Source: Latrodectus hesperus (Eukaryota; Arthropoda; Arachnida; Araneae; Theridiidae). Taken from it: a stretch of DNA of 64,000 bases. The DNA is taken from contig JAJQOW010000014.1 in the NCBI GenBank assembly GCA_037975125.1, positions 17,497,264-17,561,263 of the forward strand, given 5' to 3'. The notes beneath the pieces were generated by a model. That model was not told the DNA's origin. It searched no databases and worked only from the letters and a program-made list of their open reading frames with translations. Shown piece after piece: positions 1 to 44,400 of this stretch (position 1 is its first letter; the number at the start of each line of letters is the position of its first letter). The translations under genes were made by a program, and so were the position numbers.

Positions 1-185
1 AGCGAAATAAAATGCTTTTCTTAAATAATTCCCATTTAATGAACAATGAAACAATTTATTTATGAAGAACGAATTTTGTATTAGAACAAATCTCCTAAAT
101 GGCTTATTATCCATAAAATTTTAAATTATTTTGTAATCACAGAAGTAAATGGATATCAATGAATATTATTTTCTTTATCATACAG

Positions 186-32308
<32,123 letters not shown>

Positions 32309-32329
32309 TAAATATTCTGTGCTTATTTT

Positions 32330-32339
32330 AATAAATAAA
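32330..32339 (+). terminator. Poly(A) signals of the urease gene
   Basis: Two overlapping AATAAA hexamers start 21 and 25 bases after the urease stop codon, implying a very short 3'UTR. Confidence 0.65.
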
Positions 32340-32764
32340 ATATTTAATATGAATTTCCTTTTAATTGTTTTTTTTACTATTCTTTTTCTGCATGTGATGT
32401 AATTCAAAAGATAGATTTTAGAGTTCTGATTAATGAATATGAATTACATGAATATTAATTAAATAATAAGTACATTCATTCAAGAATTACTTATCGCATT
32501 ATTGGCACACGAAAATAATTCAACGTAAGAATGCCAATCAAGAACATTTAATTGTAAACCATTGAGAGTGGAGATTAAAAATGAAGCTTCTGATGCTAAA
32601 ACAAGATATTTTCTTCATAGAATTCATTTAGGAAAACTGTTTTTTCTAAGACGATTAAAACTGTGAACCGAACTCATATTTCATACAAAAATAAAATATA
32701 TGCGAAACAATTTATATAATTAATCGTGGAAGGAAAAGACAGTTTAATACATACATTCTTCAGC

Positions 32765-32900
32765 TGTCAGTGAAGAATTGGATCAGTACTGGATTTTTTC
32801 AGGGTGAAAGATCTTATGGTCCTCATTTAGCACTGCTGGTCACAGGGATGAGAAACAACAACGTGCATACATTAAATGCTCAAAGCCATTCTGCAAAATA
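32765..32900 (+). repeat. Short non-LTR retrotransposon 3' fragment
   Basis: TGGATTTTTTCAGGGTGAA and GGTCACAGGGATGAGAAAC match the - strand element at 10150-10615 (DPLLVLDFF region) in sense orientation. Only about 65-100 bp are recognisable. Confidence 0.5.
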
Positions 32901-32987
32901 AATTGTAAAAATATTAAAGTCATGAAATTGTAAGATCAATTGGAATAATAAAATGAAAGTTAATTCATACACTTTTTTTTATTAAAT

Positions 32988-33285
32988 AATATATTTTTTC
33001 CAACGGCGGCACTTAGGTGTCGAACTCTGTGCCACAATAAGGTCATTAACTGCTTCAGATTTGCCATTACCCAGCGGGCACCTGGGAACCAAGTCACTGA
33101 GGCGAGTAGCGTTGCCCGCGCCATACTAACCCGTTTATAGGGTGGGCTGCATTCATACATCATCACAGAAGAAGACAGAGAAACGCAGAAAAAGAAAGTA
33201 ATATCCATGCCCAAACCAGGATTCGAACCCGGGACCCACATCTCAGGAGTCAGGAACGCTAACCCCTCAGTCATCGGTCGGCATT
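32988..33285 (-). repeat. tRNA-derived SINE, family B
   Basis: Inverted relative to the 12180 copy: from 33285 leftward, a head with TGACTGAGGGGTTAGCG and box B GGTTCGAATCC, body CACCCTATAAACGGGTTAG and GTGCCCGCTGGGTAATG, ending CGTTGGAAAAAA. Confidence 0.8.
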
Positions 33286-33289
33286 AAAT

Positions 33290-35555
33290 AATAACATTAT
33301 TACTAATTTTTATTATAAGCTACTTATAATTTATTTTACATAGTATGGAAAAACATAATTTAAATGAAATATTTATCTTTAAATAATCGGATGTTATTTA
33401 TTCATCACCTCTTTCTTAATAGAGATCTATTTTAAAAGGATATTTTACTATGAATATTGTTTTTTTAATTGAAAGTTTGATTTATAAAATAGGATTACAT
33501 AAATAACGATATAATGTTGAAACTGAAAATTAAATAATTTAATAACCATTTCGAGGAGATTAGCTATCAATACATATATGTAAATTGTTCTGTGAATCAA
33601 GATAAAAAAAATGACTAAGAACGATGAAATCATTCAAAGAAATAATCTATATTGTATAATTTGTTTTTAAATAAACTATTTTATATATCTAATGAAATTG
33701 TGTAATGTTATATCACCATAAAAACATCGCAGTTAAGTTTTTCTAAATACGAAATAAATTAAACAATGCCATCTTCAGTACTATATCACATTTAAAAGTT
33801 ATACTAATTTAATACTATACTAGATAGTCAGATTCGGAAATTTGAGTAAAATACAATGCTTACTTCAAAATGAGCATGCATCGTAGCATGTGAAGAAGGT
33901 GTTCAAATGCCATGCACTTTCATGAATGATCTGGGAGCAGAATTTCAATCTAAAGATATGGAATTAATATATGATTATGAAGAAAATTCTAGAGTTTAAG
34001 AATTAAAAGGAGTCAAATTCCTAAATAGAAATTAAAGCAGAATTTGTGATATTTAAGCTCAGCTATTTAAATTTAGAAAGAAAAGAAAATCTGAATTTGA
34101 TGACGACTTTAATATGTCAATATAATTTCAGTATGGTTTATAACATTAATTATAACGTATTGATTAAAAATTGCCTTAGAGATTTAATATAATTATTTTG
34201 ATAAGTATTATGTTCATGAAATGGAGGCTAACATATGCAAAAATCAGGGATAAAATATTTGTAAGGATTCATTAATGATAACTTTGAAACTGAAAAATAT
34301 AAGGTAATTTTTATCATTAAATCGGGGAAAATTCAAACTTCAAGTCAGTAAATCTCAAAGCTTCTAGTTAAAAATATTGATATAGTTAGATAATTTATAT
34401 TTATTTTATCTTTAAACGGCATATTTTTAAGCTTTTAAAAGTATAACTTTTAAAATAATCAAAAAAGAAAATCCATTGTAAAATAAAATATACAAAATAT
34501 TGAAAAATTTATCCCTGATCCTGAATTAAAGATTTTTTTGTGGTTTACGCATTTATAATACATAACATCATCATTGTTTGAAGTGGATAATTTTAATTCA
34601 AATACATCAGTTGAATGAGAATTATCAATTTAAATGCATTATTTTTGGCACGAATATATCATCCTTATATGCCCTTTACTATATTTGCTTATGGTGTATG
34701 TCATACAACATAGAACTTTCCTATTGTTTATTAAACTCATTATTTATAAAATGGGATTTTGCATAGAGCACTACAGTGAGGTTAAAATTTTACAAATTAC
34801 GAATTTCAAGAGATAATTTTTTTGGGTCCAAAGGAGATTGCAAATATGTACAACGAACAGTAAGAGAGAAGGAATTAATCTTTATGTAAAATATTAAAAA
34901 CTTTATCGTAAAATTGTTCAGTTTTTATACTCTTAGAAGTTTTATGCATATTTATTTCTAATATGTTAACGAACTTTTTGCAAGGTACCTATTTTAGGCA
35001 CTTATTTTTTTTTAACCATATTTCTATAATTATCTTTTTAACATCAAAACAACTTGTTAAAATCGCGTAAAAATTTGACAGATTAAATCACAGTTTTGTG
35101 ATAAAACAAAATGCTTACTAAAGACTGAAAGAGTACACATGATGAGGAATACATTCCCTTTTTCAGGTATATAATAATGAATTTTGATAAAATATATATG
35201 TATTGAAATAAAATAAATGAACTTTGGGATGAATAGCTGAACAATAATAAATTACTTGAATGATAGAAATTTGAATCTAAGAGGGCTGGCAATATAACCT
35301 ATTTCATGCTTTCTGATGTTATTTCTATATCAATTTGAAGCTAGGAAACGAAAAATCAATATATGTAATAACAGTGAAAATTAAATAAATATCGTAATTA
35401 ATGTTATTAGAAATATACAGTTTTTAATAAGTTTAATGAATATGTGTATTTGATATTAAAAAGCAAAAAAAAAATAATAAGAATAATTAAAAAACAATTT
35501 ACTTATTTGCTTTTATTTTACCTGTATAAAACTAAAAGTTAAAATAGAAATAAAG
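33290..35555. other. Intergenic AT-rich stretch, nothing recognised
   Basis: About 2.3 kb between the SINE and the Tc1 element. ORFs are short, AT-driven and overlap each other in different frames. I see no gene or repeat family in it. Confidence 0.5.
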
Positions 35556-35557
35556 TA

Positions 35558-36965
35558 CACTACTGGCCATTAAAATTGCTACACCAGGAAAGCGGCTCAC
35601 CACACACGTGAAATTTGCATGACAGGTAGAACTTGCTGTGATATGCAAATGATTAGATTTTCAGCGCATTCATACAAAGTAGGCGACAGTAGCGACATCT
35701 ACAATGTGTATAAAACCAGAGATTTGACAGCAGTTTTCTCATACTCAATTTCCGTTTCAACGTTGTTTTCGGCAAAGAAAGTTGTTGTAATGCCTCGTGT
35801 AAGAAGAAGAAATGCCTATCAGCACGTGTCTGACTTTGATCGAGGAAGGATTATAGCATACCGGGATTGCGGTTTATCGTACCGCAATATTGCTGCTCGC
35901 GTCGGTCGAGACCCTATAACTGTTAGCAGAATATGGAATCGATGGGTTCAGGACAATCATACGGAACGTCATGCAGGATCTCAGCGACCCCCATCACTAA
36001 CAGCAGAGAAGACAGACATCTTACCCGCATGGTCACAAGGGATCGTACAGCCACGTCACGAACCCTGAGTCGAGAAATGGAGTCATTTGCAAGGCAACAA
36101 GTTTCTGCTCGAACAGTTCGACGACGTTTGCAGCAGCATGGATTGTCTGCACGGCGACCATGGCTTCGGCTACCATTGACACTGCGTCACAGACAGGAGC
36201 GCCTTCAATGGTGTGATCAGCGACGAACCTGGACGCGGGAATGGCATCACGTCATCTTTACAGATGAATCTCGGTTCTGTATACAGGACCATGATGGCCG
36301 CATTCGTGTTTGGAGGCATCGTGGAGAACGCGCATTGCCAGCTTGCATTGGACATCACCATACTGCCCATTTGCTGGAGTGATGGTATGGGGTGCCATTG
36401 GATACACGTCTCGATCACCTCTTGTTCGCATTACCGGCACTTTGAACAGCAACCGTTACATTTCCGATGTGTTAAGGCCCGTGGCTCTGCCCTATCTTCG
36501 AGGCCTCCCTAATGCTTTGTTTCAACAGGATAATGCACGACCACATGTTGCCCGTACTGTTCTGAACTTCCTTGATACAGAACAGGTTCGACTGTTACCC
36601 TGGCCAGCACGTTCTATTGATCTGTCACCAATTGAGAACGTGTGGTCAATGGTTGCCGAGCGATTGGCACGCCATCACTCACCATCCTCTACTGTCGATG
36701 AACTGTGGCATAGTGTTGAAGCTGCATGGACTGAGATCCCAGTACATGCCATACAATCTCTGTTTGACTCCATGTTTAGGCGAATAAATGCTGTTATTGC
36801 AGCCAGAGGTGGCTGCTCTGGGTACTGATTTCTCAAGATCTATACATCCTAATTTCCTGTAAATCTAATCACTTGTTCTTTCCATTATAATGTATGTGTC
36901 CTATAAATATCGCTCTGTTATTTGCATTCCTTCTTGGTGTGGCAATTTTAATGGCCAGTATAGTG
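35558..36965 (+). mobile_element. Tc1-like transposon with intact inverted repeats
   Basis: A 1408-bp element flanked by TA duplications (35556-35557 and 36966-36967). The terminal repeats of about 30 bp share ACTGGCCATTAAAATTGC and ACACCA in inverted orientation; the left one lacks 2 bases of the right one. It contains one transposase pseudogene and has no internal deletion that I can see. Confidence 0.92.
35790..36828 (+). pseudogene. Tc1-like DD34E transposase, two frameshifts
   Basis: It starts at the ATG encoding MPRVRRRNAYQHVSDFDRGR, a helix-turn-helix DNA-binding region. The frame then changes twice, each time by net loss of one base: in the C run near 35988-35993 and near 36360-36375. 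Catalytic motifs survive across the frames: FTDESRF (first Asp), QDNARPH (second Asp) and SPIENVW (Glu), with 34 residues between the second Asp and the Glu. It ends near RGGCSGY at 36826. As written it cannot make a full transposase, but the decay is slight, implying a fairly recent insertion. Confidence 0.9.
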
Positions 36966-37183
36966 TATATACTTATTAGGTAATATATATTACCATTTAC
37001 AGGAATTGCGCAAAATAATAGAAGAACCTAGGTGAAAATGGTCTATAGGGTGTTCATGTAATGTATGCTAGAATGATCAGGTCAATTATAATTTATACTT
37101 CATCTGATTGTGTGTGTGTGTGGTGTTCACATAACAAAACACTTCTTAAATAATTAGTGATTCCACACCGTATTTACTAAATA

Positions 37184-37935
37184 CACTGCTAGCCACCGTA
37201 AGGGCAACAGCTTGAAATAAGTATGCAAAAAAACATGAAATTTACAACATGCATTGGTGTAGGTGAGACATGCAAATGATTAAAATTTCAGCGTAGACAC
37301 ACATCACGCGCGCCTGTGGCGCTACTTTAAAGCGTTATTTAAGGCTTGGAGATTTCGACGATTTCGAATTCAACAATTGTGTTCTACGTGTGGGTTTTTA
37401 TTTATTTATTTATGATCAATAATGCCTTGAAGAAAACAGTGATCATTTATTGATCAAGTATCCAAGTTCGACAGAGAAAGGATAATGGCCTACCGAGATT
37501 GTGGATTATCTTACTGGGAAATGGGTAATCGTGTTGGATGAAACCAAACAACTGTAATGCGGATATGTGATCACTGGATGCAGGAGGGTACGACGGACCA
37601 ACGTGTTTGGTCCGTCGCTCAGCCACATCACGAACCCTAGCACAGCACATTCAGTCTGTAACGCACCATCCAGTGTGTGAGCGTACCATTCGACGACGTT
37701 TACAGCAGAATAGTCTGTCCGCAAGATGTTCATTGGTTCGTCTACCCTTGACGCAGAGCCACAGACGACTCCGCCGCCAATGATGCAATGAAAGAATGTG
37801 GATGACAGAATGGAATGAAATTGTCTTTAATGACGAGTCACTCTTCTGTCTGCAACATCACGATGCTCGCATTCGAGTCTGGAGACACCGTGGAGAGAGG
37901 AGGCTAAATAGCTGCGTTATGTGCCGCCACACTTT
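37184..37935 (+). pseudogene. Truncated second Tc1-like relic
   Basis: A TA precedes a degraded left terminal repeat (CACTGCTAGCCACCG). Subterminal TGCAAATGATTAAAATTTCAGC is shared with the neighbouring element. Broken frames encode FDRERIMAYRDCGLSYWEMGNRVG, then FNDESLFCLQHHDARIRVWR, with many stops. It loses homology just after GERRL, so the second Asp, the Glu and the right repeat are missing. Confidence 0.8.
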
Positions 37936-38872
37936 GAAGTAAAAATATGACAAAAATATTTTTTGTTATGCATAAATAAAATTATTTTTTAATATGAAAT
38001 TCAAAAAAGAATTAAAAATTAATTTTTAAAGGTATTTAATAATTCAAGTATAATACTTAATTCAGACTTCAATGAAACTTAGAATTATGTATACATTTTC
38101 AATAAATCCCGCTATATACGGCCAAAAAAGCTTTTACATCGTATTCTGCATTAGACGGCCAAGATCTTACTCATCCAGATTTTTTTCCGACTTTCTCAAG
38201 TTGTGAAAGAAGCAATAAGTAGATAACAGCGCCACCTAACATCGGGACGCCCGGACTCTATCAATAATTTTTGCCGGAAAAAGTCAGAAATTAGTTTATT
38301 CATTTCTTACTTTTTACAATTTCCTCAGTTTGAAAACTGATAATAGCTAACTTATTTTTATTGCTTTTTCCTTTAAAAAAATTCCTCCAAAAAAGATGTA
38401 TTTGAAAAAGTATGCTTTTATAATTCTCGAAAAGGAACATATTACTTTAAGTGTATAATTCATTTCAATGAAGGATATAATTTTTTCCTTTCCAACTTAT
38501 TTTACGTATTCAAATTCCTGTAATGAAACATCTTACCACTGCAGTATTTTGTTCTTATATTACAAGGTATATTTTATTTTATAGAAACAATACTTCAAAA
38601 ACAAATTTACCCTGAATAATATATGGTTTACAACAATTCAGACTATATAATTTTTTCCAATGGCTAACTACGGCTGAGAATTTCTCATTTTGGCACGAAA
38701 CAAAGAACATTATTGAAGACCTAAGTCATCAATAGTGCTGTAGCAGGGCACCTAGCGAGTGTCATTTACCCAAAATTGATTGGATCCTAGTAATTTTGAA
38801 ACAGGTGCCAAGCAAAAATCCACCGTAAAGTTTTGCAGGTAAAGTCGCACAGTTGATTTTTGCACACTTTTT
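37936..38872. other. Intergenic sequence, unassigned
   Basis: AT-rich with a less AT-rich patch around 38100-38280 (CGCCACCTAACATCGGGACG) that may be a repeat fragment. No coding signal seen. Confidence 0.4.
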
Positions 38873-39031
38873 CATAGCAACACTATAACCTAGATGATTT
38901 TTATTAATTTTGGATAATTTTGCGTTTTTTAGTCTCAGTTATGTATAAGTAAAAATAATTTCATTTATACATAACTGAGACTAAAAAAACATTTCGTTAA
39001 GCAAAATTATCCAGGTTATAGTGTTGCTATG
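38873..39031. repeat. Imperfect palindrome 1
   Basis: Left arm 38873-38948 and right arm 38965-39031 share CATAGCAACACTATAACCT, GGATAATTTTGC and AGTCTCAGTTATGTATAA in inverted orientation. The left arm has an extra stretch of about 20 bases. The loop is GTAAAAATAATTTCAT. Confidence 0.9.
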
Positions 39032-39200
39032 TTTTAAAAATGCAATAGTCATTTAAATAAATAAATTGCTTGAATAACATAATGCTAATTTATAATTGAA
39101 TAGCAAGTAAAAACAATTTCATTTTCTATTCAATTATAAATTAGCATTATGTTATTCAAGCAATTTATTTATTTAAATGACTATTGCATTTTTAAAACAT
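39029..39200. repeat. Perfect palindrome 2, 75-bp arms
   Basis: Arms 39029-39103 and 39126-39200 are exact reverse complements over 75 bases. The 22-base loop contains AAGTAAAAACAATTTCATTT, nearly the loop of palindrome 1, although the arms of the two palindromes are unrelated. The two structures abut, sharing ATG at 39029-39031. Confidence 0.95.
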
Positions 39201-40598
39201 TAAAAACTATCAGGGACTGAGTTCATCAGTAAATAATAAATTAAGAATTTATATAGGCAACAGGACCACTATTAAAAGAAAAAATGCTACTACATTATTT
39301 GCATGCCCCTGCAATAAAAATGAAGCAATGATTGTAATCAAAATTTAACGACTGGCATATGGTTTGCCGTTTCTATAAATTAGTACTTGCTTTTAATTTA
39401 GCATCAAAAGCCCTAGACTTTGGATTTTCACCACATATATTCCTCAAGATACAATTATATATGATAGCAAGCCCTAATTTGAATATTTTTGTTTATAATG
39501 TTTCACATTTCATCCATTCTAAAGTGCAATAAAACTTAGTAAGTTGTAGACAAATAAGTCAACACTCTGAAAAATTTTATGATAGAAATTAACATACAAA
39601 TAAGTTATTATGAATGTATAAATATGAATTTAAGAGCATTTTCATAGTTAATGTACACATGTTGAATAATCATTTGCACATAAATCTGAATAGATAACTA
39701 AAAAAAAATTGAAAAAATATATCAATATAAAAAGCAACAAGAATCTATATCTTACTGACAGTACAACGAGTTAAAAAATTTTTTTTAACATTTTGTTTAT
39801 CCAGTGAGATATTTAGTACAATATACAGATAAAATTTAGTAAGCTAATTATTAAATACATTCTTCGATACTTACATTTGATTTAAGTAAATAAATTTAAT
39901 TTCGCTACATAATGAAACAAGTAGAAAATTTAAAGTAGTTTTTTAATATATACAAGTAACAGATAATTGTTGTCTATTAGATTAAAAAATGTATCCATTG
40001 TCCCAAAATATATATAAGTTATTTACCAATAATTAACTCAGTAATCAAATAATCTAAGTAGCCAAATAAATCGAAACGATAGTTCTTTCTGAATAATATT
40101 CTGTATAAATGCATTCATCAGAATAAATAAATAAAATTAGATTAATCGTACAGTTAATTTATTAATATGCATAACAATAACATCGGATTTTGGGGCTTGG
40201 GATAGTTTCATGGTATAAGTATACGAAAAAATTGCAAGTAAATATAATATATCTAAACATAAAAATATCAAATATTTTGATTTCGATTATAATTTTAAGT
40301 TCAAATAGATAAAAATTTTTCATTGTAATCAAAATTTGTTATTACAAATATAAGAAAAATCAAATTTATCAACTTTTTTTTTAAAATTTCTTGATAAATA
40401 AATGAAACGATCGTGATTAAACTTCAAGAATAGAAGTTTTAAGATAATTGAAGTCCAGGAACATTGATCTTAATTAGTAAGAAATGTCTTAGTAAACACA
40501 ACAAAACAGCTTAAAAAATAGGCAACCATATTGGATTTAACTCTCCGTATGATATATTTTGTCATTCCCAATATTAGTAGTAACTTGGCTAACATTCA
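39201..40598. other. Intergenic AT-rich sequence, nothing recognised
   Basis: No ORF, repeat head or transposon motif was seen in this stretch. Confidence 0.5.
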
Positions 40599-40599
40599 A

Positions 40600-40840
40600 G
40601 GACCAATAATGGCTTATCATGGTACATTGGGGAAAATTTAGCCCCCATGATAGGGCCAACCTTGGCTTATCTTAGCATGCCCAATATTGGGGAAAACGTA
40701 GCCCCCACTATAGGTCCATTATTTGGTTTACCTTGCCATACTGTATATTGGGGAAAACTTGACAACCATCATCGGTCCATTATAGGGGTTATCTTGGCAA
40801 TATTGCCAATATTGGGCCAAGCTATTTTGGTATTTGGGTA
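40600..40840. repeat. Minisatellite, period about 60 bp, four partial units
   Basis: Units start with GG[AGT]CCA-like sequence at 40600, 40653, 40713 and 40774; each contains GGCTTATC or GGTTTACC-like sequence and ATTGGGGAAAA, then GCCCCC in the first two. One frame is open across it (40647-40841, Pro/Ile/Gly-rich), but this follows from the repeat and is not evidence for a gene. Confidence 0.75.
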
Positions 40841-42540
40841 GAAATGTCATTTAATTTAGAAGAAAAGTATTATTTATAAAATATCAAATTTCATTAAAAA
40901 ATTGTCATATTATACCTTATAAAATTTTGAATCCGTAAATAATTTTACTACATAAAAAGCTAAAGTAAACTAAAAAAAATTCATTTTTTCATTCAGAAAG
41001 TTCATATTGAGAGATTTTTAATACAATACTTTTTATTTTATGCACACAGGATATGTCCTCAATAATATTCGTCATATTATGATATTAGAGTTTAGTTTGT
41101 TGTTTTTTATAATTTAATTAAGTTCCATACTTAGAAGCCATTAAAAAAATTTAAGTAATCGATTATGTGCATTATTATAAGACATCATAATTTAAGTAAA
41201 AAATTAATTTTCTTAATTTACATTGAAATTTTGATTAATATTTAAAAATAGATCTTATATAAAAATCTTATAAAATTTCATTTTTTAGTAATTTATCCAA
41301 AATATTAATTTTGTTTCTAAATTATTTCTTCTTTTCTTTATCTAGTTATTAAAAGACTGAATACTTTGCATTACGAAAAATACTTGTAAAATTGTTCTAC
41401 TAATATTTTTCTTGTAAATATTCCTTGAAACAAAAATATTTCTTTTTAAGTATTTTATCCCCGTTTTCTACATTTTAAATTATGAACATTTAAATTTAAT
41501 GTTTGTTATTAAATACTGGCTTAATTTCGTTGAAACAGTATGTGTATTAAATCTTTTTTAACTATGAACTTCAATTAATATAATTTTTTCTACTTAAATC
41601 ATTTGCGTTTAACTTCATTGAAATATGACTACTATTGTGACTATCGTTAGAACCAAACAAATTCCTAAGATTATCTAATGTTTCATTGTGATATCCCTAA
41701 TTTAATTCAATAACACAATTTTCATTATCTAATTAAATCTCCATCAACTTTCAGATATATTTTTTGATGAAACTTAATTAATAAGTTCAAGGTACTTTTC
41801 CATTACTACTGTATACTGTAATACGGTACTTTTCCATTCTACTTCCATTCTACCCCAACAATAATCCCAATAATGGGAAGAAGAAAATCATAAATTAGCA
41901 TAAATATTTCATTTTTAAAGTGTATTGTTTAAAAAGGTTTACAGTTTTAGAAAATACTAAAAATAATACAAACATTTTATTTACATTTTTTGCACGTGAG
42001 ACTAATTAGATCAGGACCTACAGTTTGAAATGGATTCCAAACCATTATCCAAACTCAAGGTGGGATTCAAACCTATTAACTGTAGATCCTCGGAGATAGA
42101 TATTGAAAACTATATTACATGTGAATGACGAGAAAATAATTTTAAAATGTAATTTCTATTTCAATGATTTTTTATAAACCATCGGGTTTTGCGTCATAAA
42201 AATGATAAACTTATCATTTCCTTAAAACCAATATACAGATTTAACTTTTTTAATTGTTTTCTTAGTTATAATCACTAATATCATATTTTCTCATTATATT
42301 GCCCTCATTTAATTTTAAGCTTCATTAAGTAAACTTTCAAGGGCTCTGTAATTTCCGAAATATTCAATGCTGTATCTATACTTTTATTTTATCACAGAGT
42401 TTTTTATTGTTAATGTTAACCTAGCTCACTGTCAATTAAATTACAACCAGCATTATAACTATATTTATAATGTTTGTTGTAATTTAATTTGTAAATTTTC
42501 AATTCTTTTATTTAGCTTTACTGTCACCCTTTTTTAAAAA
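40841..42540. other. Intergenic AT-rich sequence
   Basis: No gene seen. Around 42020-42100 two short blocks with CTACAGTTTGAAATGGATTCC-like and GGATTCAAACC..CTGTAGATCC sequence are weakly inverted copies of one another. Confidence 0.4.
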
Positions 42541-42542
42541 TT

Positions 42543-42727
42543 ATGGAGCATAGATTTTTTGAAATGGTCAAAAAAATATTTAAGGACAGAAAATCTATTG
42601 GAGACGCAATGATTTTCTTGAATTGCAATCAGATAAAGATTATTATGAATCAATGACTAAGCTTTATAAATCAGACTGGGAGCCTTTATCTAAGGATTTA
42701 AGAAAATCTAATATATCTAATATTTGA
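42543..42727 (+). pseudogene. Coding-like fragment of unknown protein, C-terminal end
   Basis: From 42584 to the TGA at 42725-42727 one frame reads a plausible C-terminus (WRRNDFLELQSDKDYYESM, then LYKSDWEPLSKDLRKSNI). A poly(A) hexamer AATAAA overlaps the region just after the stop. Upstream, MEHRFFEMVKKIFK at 42543 lies in another frame, and no good acceptor sits between them. So it is either a frameshifted retrocopy or a terminal exon. I do not recognise the family. Confidence 0.3.
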
Positions 42728-42734
42728 AATAAAA

Positions 42735-44400
42735 AATATCTTCAAAATAATTAATTATTATATTATTCTAATGATTCATACTCTTTTATTCGTATAATCA
42801 ATCGCATATAAGAAATTTTTATTTCTACTTATATTCAAACTATCGATTTGAAATGAACTAAGCATTTGTTATGTTTCTTGTGATCCGGTTTTCGTTCATT
42901 ATTTGAAGTTTCTTCAGTAGTTTAAATTCCATTTTACGTGATGTGTTAAACTGATAGTATATAGAGCAATATTGCAATCAGTGTTTTATATAGAACTTTT
43001 TGGAATATATATGGGCCTAGAGTGAACAAAAGTTTTTGAATTTAACTTTGTCTTCTAGATCTTATTTAATTTTACTCTGATTTAGGTTTGTGTTCTTTGA
43101 GAAACATGTTATTTTCTATTTAGTTACTTAAATTTTGTTTTTTGAAAGGTGTGGTAAATTTAAAGACTATGTGTGTGAAAAATTATGCGAATCATTTAAG
43201 TATCAAGTTACAATGAATGATTTTTAAAATTAGGGTTGAAACTTTATTGTTATCTTTCTGTAACATATAAATGTTACAATTCAGATGTATTTAAATAAAT
43301 TAATATTTTTGTGAATAATTTTGTATCGAATAATTTTTAGTAATTTCTTCTTATTATTTTATAATTTTGTACGATGAAATTATGTATAAATTTTTCTATC
43401 TTATTTATATTATTTTAAAATTAGCTTATGCTTCTCATTATCAATAAAATTTATAACAATTTAAATTAAACTAAAATTATTTTAAAAAACTGAAAAACGA
43501 AAACTTTATTTTAATTATGCATTGACAATTTTTAAGATTTGCATTAATTATTATTAAAATATTGTAATAAATTTGTAAAATTTGTATTAGTGCAGTTATG
43601 AATAAGTTAATCGACAGAAGGGAAAAAATTATGCATCTTGAAATATAGTAGTATTAAATGTATTCAGAAATATGAGGTTAAGATATTTTTCTTAATATAT
43701 TTGAAGCTTTATCTTTTAAATATTTTTTTTTATTGATATTTTGATTCTTTGCTTAAACATTCTGTCATCTTGATTATTTTGATAAAGGCAGAAAGAAAAA
43801 TGCTTATATGCTATGTAATTATAATATATAATTAATAATTAGTGGTTTCTTTGAATTTGTTTGTGTTTTTGATGTAGGTGTCATGTATTCCTATTAGTAC
43901 AATTTTCTTGTCTACCAAAATAGCATTGCCAAAGATTTTTTTATTCCATAAAGTTTTAAATAGTACAACTTGAATGGTTAAATGTCAAAACTTTAAATAA
44001 AAAAAAGCTTGAAAAATTTGAACGAAAAATTAGTTTTCAGAGCTACTTCCATGATATATTTGCTAGAATTACTAAAAGTGAATGTTGCAAAATATTTTTA
44101 ATATTCTTGATCATGCCAAGGGGGTAGAAATTCTAGTTATCAGGAAAAAGTGAAAAGATACCAAAATATTCATTAAATTCAAAATTAGACTGTATGCTGT
44201 ACTGTGGTATATTTCAAGACAAATGAAAAATGCTAAATAATGACATCAAAGTGTTAATTTTATTGTCTAGGAAAACATGAAATTATTATTTATCTGTATT
44301 AAAAAAATTTAATTTTGTTTTCCTAAAAACTCTTAAATGTTTAAAAATTGAGTAAAGAAATTGTATTTTTAATTTTGTTTGCATAATTTATAATTATATA
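42735..44400. other. Intergenic, T-rich, nothing recognised
   Basis: No ORF or repeat was identified. It may include the promoter or first untranslated exon of the downstream VMA21-like gene, but no such signal could be seen. Confidence 0.35.

Noticed and set aside
36170..36787. Antisense and alternative-frame ORFs in the Tc1 element
   Set aside because: Shadows of the transposase frames; they lack the DD34E motifs.
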